DNA of 64,000 nucleotides, from NCBI GenBank assembly GCA_963924555.1, contig OZ004583.1, positions 4,373,501 through 4,437,500 of the forward strand, read 5' to 3'. The translations under genes were made by a program, and so were the position numbers. This document shows positions 21,555 through 31,513 of this stretch, piece by piece (the stretch's first letter is position 1; every line of letters begins with the position of its first letter). Source of the stretch: Crambe crambe. Its lineage: Eukaryota > Porifera > Demospongiae > Poecilosclerida > Crambeidae. Below the pieces are notes generated by a model. It worked only from the letters and a program-made list of their open reading frames with translations. It was not told the DNA's origin and made no database searches.

Positions 21555-22040
21555 TTACCAATATCTCTCTAATTGATCAAGATGATCACTAGTATCTCCC
21601 AGGTTGACTAAACCTATCACTTTCGTCTGATGTTTATTGTACACAATGCTTTCCTTCACCTTCATCTCATCCAAAACCAATGTCACATGTCTCTTCCAAT
21701 CAGATAAGTTTGCCAACATTTGGTCAACTTCTTCAGAAAACCTGGTGCACTTTTGATAATAATGAGTGTAGTCACACAAGGTTCTTTCCGACAGAAGCTT
21801 GACCATGCCTGATGTTTGTATCTGACGAGAATTTGTCAATCTGGCCACCTTAAATTGTTCTTCCAAAATAGCCTGCGAAATGATCCTTTCAGATATATGA
21901 TCCACATTTCATAAGATTGTTTTATTTTCTTTCTTAGCCTCCTGAGATTGTATTTATTAGCCTTAATTAGCCTTAGATTGAAGATTTTTCTCAACTTTTC
22001 TGCTGAACTAAGGTAACGATTGTTGCAATATTTAGATTTT
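21555..22040 (-). pseudogene. P-element/THAP9-like transposase relic, diverged copy
   Basis: The minus frame carries a coiled segment (NNRYLSSAEKLRKI and NKYNLRRLRKKIK). It then has KLLSERTLCDYTHYYQKCTR, and VTLVLDEMKVKESIVYNKHQ followed by KVIGLVNLGDTSDHLDQLER. These match in order the plus-strand P-like element at 24.8-28.3 kb (NYRYLTSPEKMQRL; LPSQRTLRDYSH; LILDEMHIREDLVYQKSTGK; GFVNLGDINNH). The LDEM acidic motif is the first catalytic Asp region of THAP9/P transposases. It is cut by frameshifts and has no THAP finger or C-terminal part. Confidence 0.7.
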
Positions 22041-22407
22041 GTTTTTTTTTTCTTTAAAAATCGACTATACATCGATCTTAAATTCGATCAAAATTTCTGA
22101 CAAATATTACATTTACCATCACCCACAATCAATGTACAATGTTTGTACTGTTGAGTTAAATATTTTTGCAGAAAATTTTGTAAACCTTTGGTCAGAAAGA
22201 ATTATTCTTCATTTGAACAAATCAGCCAAAGTAGCAATAATCAGGGTATTTCAGCGACTACAGAAAATTGGTCTATGTCTATCACATTCAGCCACTATCA
22301 AGCTTGTTAATAACAACCATAATTATTACGAGATCGGGAGGCCATTTTTTTCTTCGCGCGGTGTTGCTATGACAATTAAACAAGACAACGTCATTTTACG
22401 ACACTAA
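22039..22407 (+). pseudogene. Fragment resembling DUF6589-type transposon proteins
   Basis: A 122-codon plus-strand frame includes MYNVCTVELNIFAENF and LNKSAKVAIIRVFQRLQKIG followed by LCLSHSATIKLV. A Leu-rich stretch followed by a variable-length 'xLxxLGLCxSxxxTxxL' segment resembles the region before the DUF6589 domain in invertebrate proteins of unknown function. There is no initiator context and no downstream domain. Assignment is by memory of the pattern and uncertain. The frame overlaps the start of the P-like relic on the other strand. Confidence 0.3.
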
Positions 22408-22559
22408 AACATCATATTACGTAAATAAAAAATTTAGGCCGAGAACAAGTTGAAGTATTGTGTGTTACCAGACCCTTATGCTGGAGTTCCGGAAGTGCTT
22501 GGGGCTGGCTGTGCCAGACTAGTAGTGTGCATGGTCTTTTCTTGAGCTTGATTTTTTTT

Positions 22560-22995
22560 CTTCTTGAGCTTGGGTGCTTATACTTTGAGCTTTCTTGAGC
22601 TTGGGCACTTGTATACTTGGGCTTTTCTTGAACTTGTGCGCTTGTGCTCTTGAGCTTGAACTTTGTGCTTATGAAATGGCTTGTTACATGCTGGCGTTTC
22701 TTAGCCTTGTAAGGAAAGTGCTTTCCCACAAGATGGCTTGCAATTGGTTGTCTTCCAGGTGAAATACGAAGGTATGGAGGACAGACTGGGGCTGCACGAA
22801 GTGATAGTACAGGTTGTACCAATTCCTCAATCAGCTTCAAACGGAATAACCTTTGTGTTTTCACAGCTGAAGATGGATGATTGGATCTATACAAGATCCA
22901 TGGATTGATGATCGTAATATCCATCAGCCTCCAAAAGACCTTTTTCCACCACTTTAAGCTTCTTCGAGTGCTCATAGAATAATAACTTAAGTTGG
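22560..22995 (-). pseudogene. piggyBac-like transposase, C-terminal fragment
   Basis: The minus frame reads YYSMSTRRSLKWWKKVFWRL then MDITIINPWILYRSNHPSSA. This is the piggyBac pattern after the third catalytic Asp region (RSYYSxxRKSKKWWKxVFFHLLDxAxVNAYIL). LVGKHFPYKAKKRQHVTS follows, matching the usual GKHFPYxxxxRRxCxVC, but the cysteine-rich end is replaced by a Lys/Ser-rich low-complexity repeat (EKPKYTSAQAQESSKYK). The catalytic half is missing. It abuts a Helitron fragment at about 22995. Confidence 0.7.
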
Positions 22996-23940
22996 TATCT
23001 ACCTCACGGGAACCATCAAGGCTCAGAATGACAAAGTCACGTCACGCCCTGTACATTGGAAGCTGCACAAGCAGGTGACAGGTTTCCTGTGCAGAATAGT
23101 CTCTCTCCCCAACGCTGCTTGTCAGGAGTTTCCGTGCCACTACCATCATCATTGAGAGTCTTCATAATGTTGCTGTAAATGGCTCTCAGTCCTTTGGAGC
23201 GTGGCTTGGACTTGGTTGCATACTTTGCCACATACTGTATGACCCTCTGCCTCGACACCACATACTGCATGTCCATATTAGCTCTCCAAGCAGACAGCTG
23301 GACGGGGTTGTAGCTGTTGAGCAAGCTGTCATTGCGTGCTGTCAGCACCTTTGGTTCGCCATCCTCGGTGACAATGGATGTAGCTGGCTGCAGGGGCTTA
23401 GGGTAGCCAAATCTGCACTCCTGCTTGCCCTTCTTCTTCCTGAAGCAGTAGGCTGCTGAGCACTGGGTGTGTCGCTGGTAGGTGGCTATCAGGTCAACCA
23501 AGTCCAAGTTGAAGTCCTCAACCTCCGCATATGGCTTGTTGCAAACGTGGTGATTGGTCTTAGGAGGGGGAGCACTTTCGGCATTGCTTCCATCAGTGGC
23601 AATGGCAGGGTTGGTTGTGCTCACAAGGCCGTCCACAATCTCTTCAGCTGGATCAATGATGGCATCATCATCATCATCATCATTTGTGGCCAGCAGCTGC
23701 TCAACAGTGGGTGTTTCAGAGAACCAGGCGAGATCGTGGACATGTGGGCTCCCACTCAAACCTGAACCAGTAGTCCTTTGCCCCCAGAATGTTAACGTAG
23801 AAGGTATCATGATGCGGTGGTAAAAGAACCGATAGCTGGATTCTCAGACATGGCTCTGCTGCGGCTGGAACTGTTGTCTGCATCATCTTGACAAATAAGG
23901 CGGGCAAGTTCAGGCCACTGGCCATCGGCAGCACTGTGGG
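22996..23940 (-). pseudogene. Helitron Rep/helicase fragment
   Basis: The minus strand encodes the Rep HUH region. ILGAKDYWFRFE and, one frame over, GSPHVHDLAWF give the two metal-binding His. Asp-rich linker follows, then HTQCSAAYCFRKKKGKQECR with FGYPKPLQ, LNSYNPVQLSAWRANMDMQY, and the tyrosine region VVSRQRVIQYVAKYATKSKP. A further segment CHLLVQLPMYRA, stop, RDFVILSLDGSREV continues the usual Helitron sequence into about 22997. At least one frameshift (near 23790) and one internal stop are present, and the helicase motifs are absent. It is a truncated Helitron joined to a piggyBac piece. Confidence 0.85.
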
Positions 23941-24156
23941 TGAAGAAAACCATGGGCAGTCCCATGCAGGGTGTCCACCATGGACATTAGCCTACTCCTC
24001 AGTTCATATGATAGTCCATACATATATCGCGAATCTCGATTGACATGACAAGTGTGTGCTCGCTCGCTCACCAATAAGATAAGACTGCATGGACCGTATA
24101 CAAGATTTCCTTAAACAAGGAAATAGCTGTGCTGGTCCATGCAGGTAATTACTTAC

Positions 24157-24218
24157 CACTTCTTAACACAGTGAACTTCATCTATGACAAAGCCACCGGA
24201 TATCTTTTTAATAGATGT
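24157..24218 (-). CDS. RecQ/DEAD-like helicase exon (Walker B)
   Basis: A 62-nt minus-strand exon lies between acceptor TTTCCCTACAG| and donor |GTAAGT, both strong. It encodes TSIKKISGGFVIDEVHCVKK W, with DEVHC as motif II of RecQ-type helicases, where D-E-x-H-C-x-x-W-G is typical. The frame is also open upstream across the acceptor, so an unspliced reading is possible. No other helicase motif was found within 1 kb on this strand. It may be an orphan exon of a decayed gene or a piece carried by a transposon. Confidence 0.5.
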
Positions 24219-25571
24219 CTGTAGGGAAACGGGACGAGTTGTGTACAGGCAGGTCTCACTTCCCTTGCAGTTGGTAAAGGTCAGCGCACGAGACTAGCCA
24301 ACATTGTGTGGTTGATTTTTTTCTCCATACCTCCCATGTAAAATCATCATGAATTGTGAGCTCGTATGATTTGCAACGAAAAGACATAGATTGATCAGTT
24401 GAATCAACTCGTCCATCAATATCTTCCCTTACTGCCAAGTATAGACCCCTTGCAGTAGGCGTGGCTATGATGTCATAAATGCTGAGCGGCCATATTGGAG
24501 TACAAGGTGGTGTTGTGTGCTATTGTAGGGTGTGCAAATAGAAGCAACAGGGACAAGGAAAAGCATTTCTTCAGGCTTCCTGCTGTCATTACACACCAGG
24601 GAGACCAAACCTACCAGATCAGCAAGAGAAGGCAAGATTCATGGCTGGCTAGGATTAAGAGGAAGGATCTAGACCCAGTATACCCGTGTTTGTTCAGATC
24701 ACTTTGTGTCTGGGGTACCTTCCAAGTTATATGAGGTGGATAATATAGACTGGGCACCATCACTAAAGCTAGGGTGATCAACATCTCCCTCATCCAACTG
24801 TTAGGCACATCAAGTGCTCACTTATCCTACCTTCCTCCAGAACAGTGCATCGTTGTTCCAATTGCGTGAAGCACAGGGCCGCCATGTTCTCACAATTGAG
24901 GAGACACAATTCTTCCTCTGCATTATCCAAGTCTATTTCCAGTCATATCAACTATAGATATCTTACATCACCTGAGAAAATGCAGAGGTTGCATAGTTTG
25001 CAAAATGAAAGAAGAAACCTCTTGAAACAGCTTGTTAGACTCAAAGCTAAAATTGAAGAAGAAGTGGCAGGAAATGGTGTGTTATTGGATGAAGAAATGA
25101 CTGGTGATCTCTACTCAGTAATGATTGATGCAGAAAAGAAGAAGCTGCATGATTGTCCAGATGGATCATTCAAAAAGGTGTTTTGGGACCAGCAAAAAGA
25201 GTGTGCCTCCTGTGCAGACAAAAGAGGAATGCGATGGCATCCCTTAATGATTAAATGGTGTTTATACATCTGCCATTTATCCAGTAAGGCATACAACACA
25301 TTGAGGGATTCCAAGTGTATTCAGCTTCCATCACAGCGCACTCTGCGGGACTATTCTCACTGCATCAAGACAGGTGTGTACATGCATGCATGTTATAACA
25401 GCTGGTTTGACTTCATAATATAGGTGCTGGCTATTCCACTGAAGTGGATCTGCTTTTAATGAAGGCTGCTAATCTTGATTCCTGTGAAGATTGGAAAAAA
25501 TTAGTTATTCTAATCCTGGACGAGATGCACATTAGAGAGGATTTGGTATATCAGAAGAGTACAGGGAAGAT

Positions 25572-28207
25572 CAGGGTTCTCCCTAGGCATCTTAAGGCAT
25601 AGCGGGGCGCTATGCCTCCAGTTCTATCCGCTATGTTTTCCCCCTTACCGCTATGCCTTCTTCTTGTACCGCTATGCCTTGTAGATTGATTATTCTTGGT
25701 GTAGCACACCAGATTAGTCATGCGTTTGCAATAATAACATAATTCCTTATAAGGCAGGTGTTGTTATTGTAGTACACGTGTAAGGTTGCAGCGGTTTAAT
25801 ACAATGGCAAAGAGAATTCCTCCTAGTTGCAAAGATCTCCACTCATTCTTTGCAGTCAGACCAAATGATAGTGATGATGCAGATGACATACATAGTGATA
25901 GTGATGTGGAAATAGTAAGTGCAGCTGAGCTTCTAAGTCTACCTGCCTCAAAAAAATCCAAGCACAGGCATTCTGGTTATAATCACAAATGGAAGGAAGA
26001 ATTTTCTTGGATTGATTGTATACCAGATGGGATGATATGCTTGCTTTGTCGAAAACATAACCGTAGGCCTCATAAGGTTGCTTTAGGTAAAGCATCATGG
26101 GTAGACATTCCATGTAAGACTTTTACTAAGCAGAGTGTAAAAAACCATGCTAAGTCAGACAGTCATAAAGATGCTGTCACACTTGAGGCACAGTTGTGCT
26201 CATCAGTCAGTGGAGACATTAGACAACTTCTAGCTGCTGTGCAAAGTGCAGAGAAAAAGGCAATGATTGGAGCTATGAAGTGCATGTACTGGCTTTGCAA
26301 GCAAGAAATAGCTCATACAACCAAGTTTTCTGACCTCCTTGATCTTGCAAAGAGTATTGGGGTAACCTACCTCAATGATCTTCAGAAAGGTGGTAATGCT
26401 CACTATACTTCTGAGCGTTTCATGCAGGAGTTAATATCTTGTTTTGGTGAAATGATTAGAAATAGTATTTTGCATCAGGTACGAGCATCTCCCTTTTTTG
26501 CACTATTAATTGATGAAACCACTGATGTTGCTGTGATCAATGAATTGATCATATATGCTCGATACCTTGGTAGTGACAGAAGAGTCCACATCTTTCTTGG
26601 GCATTATTGAGATCCCAGATGGATGTGCTCAGACCATTCTGAGTGCAATCAGAGAATTGTGTGAGAAGTATGAGTTGGACTTGTCTGGAAAGCTTGTTGC
26701 ATTTGGAAGTGATGGGGCTGCTGTAATGATTGGTTGCCGTAGTGGAGTCAGTACACTCCTCAAGCAGATATCTCCATGGGTAATAGCCAACCATTGTGTT
26801 GCACACAGGCTAGCTTTGGCTTGTGCACAGGCAGCAGATGAGGTGCCCTATCTCAAGCGCTTCAAAGCTGTCCTGGGGCAGCTCTATCGTTACTATCAGA
26901 ATTCTGCTGTGCGTTCATCTGGCCTCAAGGAGATCCAAGCTGTACTTAATGATCCCATCTTGAAATTGACACAGGCCAAAGATGTTCGGTGGCTTTCACA
27001 TGAGCGAGCAGTGCAAAACCTGAGGCAGTGTTTCCCTTCCGTTTTGGCCAGTTTAGAGAGGGAGGCTAGTGAACGACATGATGCCCAGGCACTTGGCTTA
27101 TCATCTTTTATGGAAACATACAAGTTTTTAGCTACTTTGCTAATGCTGTGTGATATTCTTCCATGTATGGCTTGCCTGTCAAAAGCTTTTCAAAAACAAG
27201 ATCTGGATTACACTTTAATTAAACCTCTAATTTCTGGATCCATAGCTACATTAAACAACCTTAAGACATCACCAGGTGAACATTTTCTATCACTAGACGA
27301 ATTTTTGGAAGAGAAACTGATGGATTTTGGTATTGTGCTTCCTAATGCCTCGTTTGATTTTAAGACAGCAATTTATGATAAATATATTGATACTTTGATT
27401 CAGCATATAAGAAACAGGTTTCCAGATATTGATTTACTTACAGCGTTTAGTATCTTTGATGGTAAGGCTTGGCCTATTGAGGACTCAACATCTCTCCAAA
27501 GCTTTGGAGAACAGTCTCTTCATAAGCTATCTTCACACTATACATCAGCCATTGTTGATGACAAAAAATTATCATCTGAATGGAACATATTCAAAAATAT
27601 GGCAATTTCTGAGGCATCACCCCTTGATGTGCATACGATGGGAGCAAAGTGTGTAATGGAGACTATTGTAGCTAACGAAAGACTGAGTGAATTATTTCCT
27701 AATATAGCCAAAATAGCTTTGGCTGCCCTTTTAATCCCAGCGTCCACAGCTGACTGCGAACGGGGCTTTTCTACTCTTAAGAGGATCAAGACACCTTTGA
27801 GAAACCGATTGAATAATGCTACTTCATCAGAACTTCTATTTATTTCTATTGAAGGACCTGCCCTTAATGACTTTAATTTTGATGAAGCTTGCACCTTGTG
27901 GGGCTCCAAGCGCAATAGAAGAATCAATGTACTTTCTTAATTTTTAACAATAACTGTAATAACGATTAACAATCATCAGATTCACACATATAAATTTAAA
28001 TGACTCATGATAAATAAACCTTTTATGATCACAACTGGACCCACATGATTTGAACTTTAAGCTGTTATAGTGCAAATAGAGCTAATCTGAGACCTTATTG
28101 GATTTACTATTTCAGCTTCCATGCTATGCGTGTGAGGGGGATCCCACACCCACCCCCTGCGGCAAGCTCACCCCCTATGCCTTAAGAAAATCCTGGGGAG
28201 AACCCTG
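25572..28207 (+). mobile_element. hAT element with TIRs and 5-bp target duplication
   Basis: The 2636-bp element begins CAGGGTTCTCCCTAGG and ends with the inverted CCTGGGGAGAACCCTG. It is flanked by AAGAT on both sides (25567-25571, 28208-28212). It interrupts the P-like transposase frame, whose sequence continues sensibly if the element and one AAGAT are removed. Near the 5' end, ccgctatgcctt-like motifs recur about four times (25600-25680), and ctatgcctt recurs near the 3' end, like transposase-binding subterminal repeats of hAT elements. A 5-bp duplication differs from the usual 8 bp of hAT but matches the hAT5-type families described in invertebrates. Confidence 0.92.
25804..27940 (+). 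pseudogene. hAT transposase (C17orf113/KIAA1586-like), one frameshift
   Basis: From MAKRIPPSCKDLHSFF the first frame holds a TTF/C17orf113-type zinc finger. It includes WKEEFSWIDCIPDGMICLLC, then C...KNHAKSDSHK. FFALLIDETTDVAVINEL follows, with the first catalytic Asp. Near 26590 a one-base shift moves the reading to a second frame (26600-27940). That frame has LVAFGSDGAAVMIG (second Asp), NHCVAHRLALACAQAADEVP, RWLSHERAV, and the C-terminal dimerisation block IPASTADCERGFSTLKRIKT PLRNRL. The natural stop is at 27938-27940. With a total near 710 codons and no other break, the gene is close to intact and the frameshift could be recent or a sequencing error. No intron signals explain it. Confidence 0.9.
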
Positions 28208-28620
28208 AAGATGATTGGCTTTGTAAACCTCGGAGATATCAACAACCATATCCTTGCTTTTGAGCGATCTCTGGGTGTATCTGGTGAAGATAAGATAGTA
28301 CTTGCCAATTCCATCATGATGTTCATGGTCAGAGGGCTTTTCACTCCCCTCAGATTTGCATATGCACAATTTCCGTGTGCTAATATCACAGGTGGCTTGC
28401 TTTTCCACCCATTTTGGCAGGCTGTGTTTCATCTTGAAAAGATGGGCTTGAAGGTTAAAAAATTGAGAACAAGATCTAAAGCTGACTAATAGCTAATAAC
28501 TTTATAATCATAGGTATTGGGAGCAACCTTTGATGGGGCATCTGTGAATAGACGCCTTATAAAGATTCATGGTTCGAGATCAAAGTTTACTCACAAGGTG
28601 AAAAACATCTATGAGAATCC

Positions 28621-28990
28621 TCTAAGTGTCACATAATGCTCAATTATAAATTCCAGCAGAGTGTCAGCTTGTTTTTCCTCCCAATCGTCTGCTATCATCG
28701 ACCAAAATAATTGGATTTCTTCATTCTCTCTTATTCCACTCATTGCTACTTCCTTTATTCCACATTCTTCACTTGCATTGTCCAAATGCTGCCTAACTTC
28801 CATTTCCATTGACACAAAAAATGTGTATACTGCATCTGTAACATGATTCTTCTTCCGATGAGCTGCCACTGTTTTGTCCATCTTCCAACATCTCACTTAG
28901 ACACAAATCAAGCTCTTTCTGCAATGGGTTTGACATGCGAAGAAGTTTTTTCTTCAAGGCTCTTATAATCAATGAAGTTGGAAAAGTAAA
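28621..28990 (-). pseudogene. C-terminal fragment of a DUF6589-type transposon protein
   Basis: The minus frame 28621-28896 reads KKNHVTDAVYTFFVSMEMEV, then IQLFWSMIADDWEEKQADTL and LEFIIEHYVTLRGFS. The pattern 'LW-lIa-dl-ee--d-LL--iv--yvtiRGFSFa' ends DUF6589 proteins in many invertebrates. Here it stops right after RGFS, at the junction with the P-like element, so the insertion of one into the other has truncated it. Upstream (28900-28990) a frame with LKKKLLRMSNPLQKELDLCL and a Ser/Glu run is probably part of it. Identification is by pattern memory. Confidence 0.4.
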
Positions 28991-29094
28991 ATCTTTACCT
29001 GTTTGCTTATGGCTTGCTAGCTAGCCCTAGCTGTTATAACTATCTTTCAGATAGCCAAATTCGCGGACTATCCGTGCCATAGCGCGCGCGGCCT

Positions 29095-30330
29095 GCTATG
29101 CGCAATGCAGCTGGCCTAGTTAATGAATTCATGGCATCTTTCAGCACGGGTGATGGCTCTATTATAAGTCAAACAGGTATGGTTGCTTCTTTATAAACTA
29201 GCTACGTAGCTGGGAGTTTCCAATCCTGTTCCGTGTATATATCTATGGTTAGTTAAAGAATGGTCAAGTAAAATAATTATACTTTTAGCTACTTCCTTGT
29301 ATACAGTTTGATGTACTTGAACAGGATTTCAATGGTGAGTATATAACTACAGCTAGCTAGCTATGTAGCTAATACATGTATATATCTAGCTAGGTACATA
29401 GCTACTTTGCCTCATTCCAGTTTTCAGACCTAGTCTGGTAGAGTTAGCTAGCCAAAATTAATACCTGTAAATTTTGCTACCTACAGAGCTTGACTTCATT
29501 GAAGAGCCTGGGCTAGGGGTAGGAGGCCCACCGGAAGTGGGAGTGGGGGTGGGAGGCCCACCGGAAGTGGGAGTGAGGGTGGGAGGACCACCGGAAGTGG
29601 GAATGGAGGTGGAGCAGGAGTGAGCCGAAACGCTGGCAGTAGAGGAGGAGGAGGTGGAAGAAGGTGAGGTATTGTAAGTAGGTAGGAGATGATCATATTA
29701 AAATTAATATCAGCACCAGTTGTGGCTCATGCCGGCAGTGAATTAGGTACATAGCTATAATACTCCCTATAATCAGAGTAAATAAAAGGCATAGGAAGAG
29801 GAGTACATAGGGAGAATGGACGAGGAGGGGGTTGGGGAAGAGGAAGAGGTGGAGGTAGGGGAAGGGGGAGGGGAGCAAGAGGAGGTATGATCATAACATA
29901 TTTGAATTGGTGCAGGAACACGAGGAAGGGGAAGGTGGGGAAGAGGTATACAATAATAATTTTATTTTGCTTTCTACAGCTTCTGAGCGTTTCAACTTTG
30001 TTACAGAGAGTGAAGTAAAAGCTTTGTCAACAGCAATTCCTCCTAAAACTATAATTTCTAGTACTCCAATATTGAAATACATAAGGTCTTCAACTATTAA
30101 TTATAAATTAAATGGATGATCTGGCTGCAGTCATGTGTCTAAGGACTGAGTTGCCAATGATCATTCACAGTGATGATATCATCCTTTCTTATAAATTTCA
30201 CATGCCCATGTGCAATGGGCACATGGTTTGCTATCGATTTGAAAGAAAAATGGGAGGAAGTAGTAGTAAGGAAGAAGGAGGTGAAGAAGAACATTGAGGA
30301 GGTGAAGAATGGGGAAGAATTAAGAAAGGG
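29095..30330 (+). CDS. Arginine/glycine-rich multi-exon gene, possibly DUF3504-related (partial)
   Basis: Short plus-strand exons with GT-AG sites: about 29098-29175 (MRNAAGLVNEFMASFSTGDG, donor ACAG|GTATGG); 29310-29334 (donor AATG|GTGAGT); about 29488-29664, which overlaps a 30-bp GC-rich tandem repeat and reads either acidic/Gly-Pro or RRPTGSGSGGGRPTGSGS; about 29830-29885 and 29917-29946 (GRGRGGGRGRGRGARG; RGRGRWGRG); and 29980-30116 with SERFNFVTESEVKALSTAIP then PKTIISSTPILKYI. The last resembles the 'ERFxxxTxxEVxxLxxAAIPKxT' start of QRICH1/ZMYM/KCTD1-like DUF3504 proteins derived from Crypton recombinases. Exon phases do not all agree, so this may be decayed. RG repeats are typical of RNA binding. 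Confidence 0.35.
29514..29610. repeat. 30-bp GC-rich minisatellite, about three units
   Basis: The unit ggaggcccaccggaagtggg agtgggggt is repeated with few changes. It lies within the Arg/Gly-rich exon. Confidence 0.85.
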
Positions 30331-30590
30331 AAAATGCTTGTTGATGTGAACCTACATTCTTTTGATTTTTACTTAATCCACACACCCTTGATTCATAAGC
30401 ACTCACATTCATCCTTTGTGATCTCAACATCACTTCTAAGAATCCCACTTTGAAGTGTTTTTTTTGTGTTGCATTATCTACCTAGTTTTTTCATTACTTC
30501 GTATTATTTCTCTAGTTTTGTTCTGTCATCTTGAGCATCAGAAGTTAGTTAGCTATCTTTGCTAATCTCGCTAGCTAGTCAATTTCTCGT

Positions 30591-30716
30591 AGCTACTGGG
30601 AGAGGGCTCATACATATTATGGTCCTTCGAGCCGGATACTTGATAGATAGCTAGCTACTGGGAGAGGGCTCATACATATTATGGTCCTTCGAGCCGGATA
30701 CTTGATAGATAGCTAC
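30591..30716. repeat. Perfect 62-bp tandem duplication
   Basis: Two identical adjacent copies start agctactgggagagggctca at 30591 and 30653. Confidence 0.95.
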
Positions 30717-30808
30717 AGCATCAGAAGTCCACTTACTATTATCGTTAGCTAGTTTATCGCTAGCTATAGTCCTATTTGAATTTCGTTCTCTCGAATCGCC
30801 TACCAACC

Positions 30809-31468
30809 ATGAGCAATCCAGATGCTACAATTCTACGAAGGAGAAGAGCCTCAACATTGGAACTCAAACTAGATACGAACACCATATATGTTCTTTATCA
30901 AGAATAATTGCTATATCCCTGAAGTTCCATTTGGATTAAGAAAGAATAGCTGGCTTATGAGGAATGTATAGTCTGAAAGTGGATGTGAATTTATAATTGA
31001 TAAAGGTGAGGGGTCATCCATTACCAGTCAACAACAGTTACATCTTTACACATTGTTCAATACTAACACATCTTGATGTACTTCTGGATATGAAGCTAAA
31101 ATAATGAATACAGGGTCTTATATCAAGGGGCAAGGTGAATGCAAATAGACTCTAGCTATGCAATCTGGCTAATATGTATTCAGCCTAGCAGAATCTTTTG
31201 CACTGGCACTGTGTCAAGGTATTTCAGAGCTGCTTATTTCAGACTGGATATATAAGTGTAAAAGTCTCCAAGATGAAACAGAGCGCACCGAGGTTATACT
31301 CAGTGCTTAATCTCCTGCCACTTGTGGAGGTGCCATTGCATGCGAGGAAGCAAGTGGTTGGATTGATGGAATTTTTGGATCAAGTTAGGGTGAACGACAA
31401 GAGGGACATGGGCCGAAAAGGCCGCATCAGTGCTTATAAAACAGTTTCTGGATGAGGTAGTTCGCTCC
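30809..31468 (+). pseudogene. Unknown coding remnants
   Basis: From 30809 an ATG-initiated frame reads MSNPDATILRRRRASTLELK then LDTNTIYVLYQE and a stop. It resumes as CYIPEVPFGLRKNSWLMRNV, another stop, then SESGCEFIIDK. Farther on, 31230-31468 gives KMKQSAPRLYSVLNLLPLVE with RKQVVGLMEFLDQVRVNDKR. After a frame change it gives AASVLIKQFLDEVVRSGQ before donor CAG|GTATGT. These have natural composition but broken frames. No family is recognised. They look like a decayed plus-strand gene that could be the continuation of the 29-30 kb exons. Confidence 0.3.
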
Positions 31469-31513
31469 GGCCAGGTATGTCGTAACTATATCACCATAGT
31501 CGTAGACAAATAC

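Larger units (their letters stand above)
24490..28620 (+). mobile_element. P-element-like (THAP) transposon, split by a hAT insertion
   Basis: This is the plus-strand P-like transposase gene. The THAP finger region (24495-24790) has CAIVGCANRSNRDKEKHFFR and SWLARIKRK, then a frameshift to VCSDHFVSGVPSKLYEV. A coiled segment follows (NYRYLTSPEKMQRLHSLQNE), then MRWHPLMIKWCLYICHLSSK and a first intron 25374-25423 (ACAG|GTGTGT ... ATAG|GTGCTGG, in frame). LILDEMHIREDLVYQKSTGK comes next. A 2.6-kb hAT interrupts the frame here, and it resumes at 28208 with GFVNLGDINNHILAFERSLG, then RGLFTPLRFAYAQFPCANIT. A second intron (28454-28513) precedes VLGATFDGASVNRRLIKIHG. The end after KNIYENP is lost. 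No terminal repeats were found. It is dead through the insertion, the THAP frameshift and truncation. Confidence 0.88.

Noticed and set aside
22412..22560. Extension of the piggyBac frame to its formal stop
   Set aside because: The end is low-complexity and shows no cysteine-rich finger, so only the part to about 22560 is claimed.
23469..23823. Plus-strand frames with Ile or Ser runs
   Set aside because: They read the complement of the Asp-rich (catcat) linker of the Helitron fragment.
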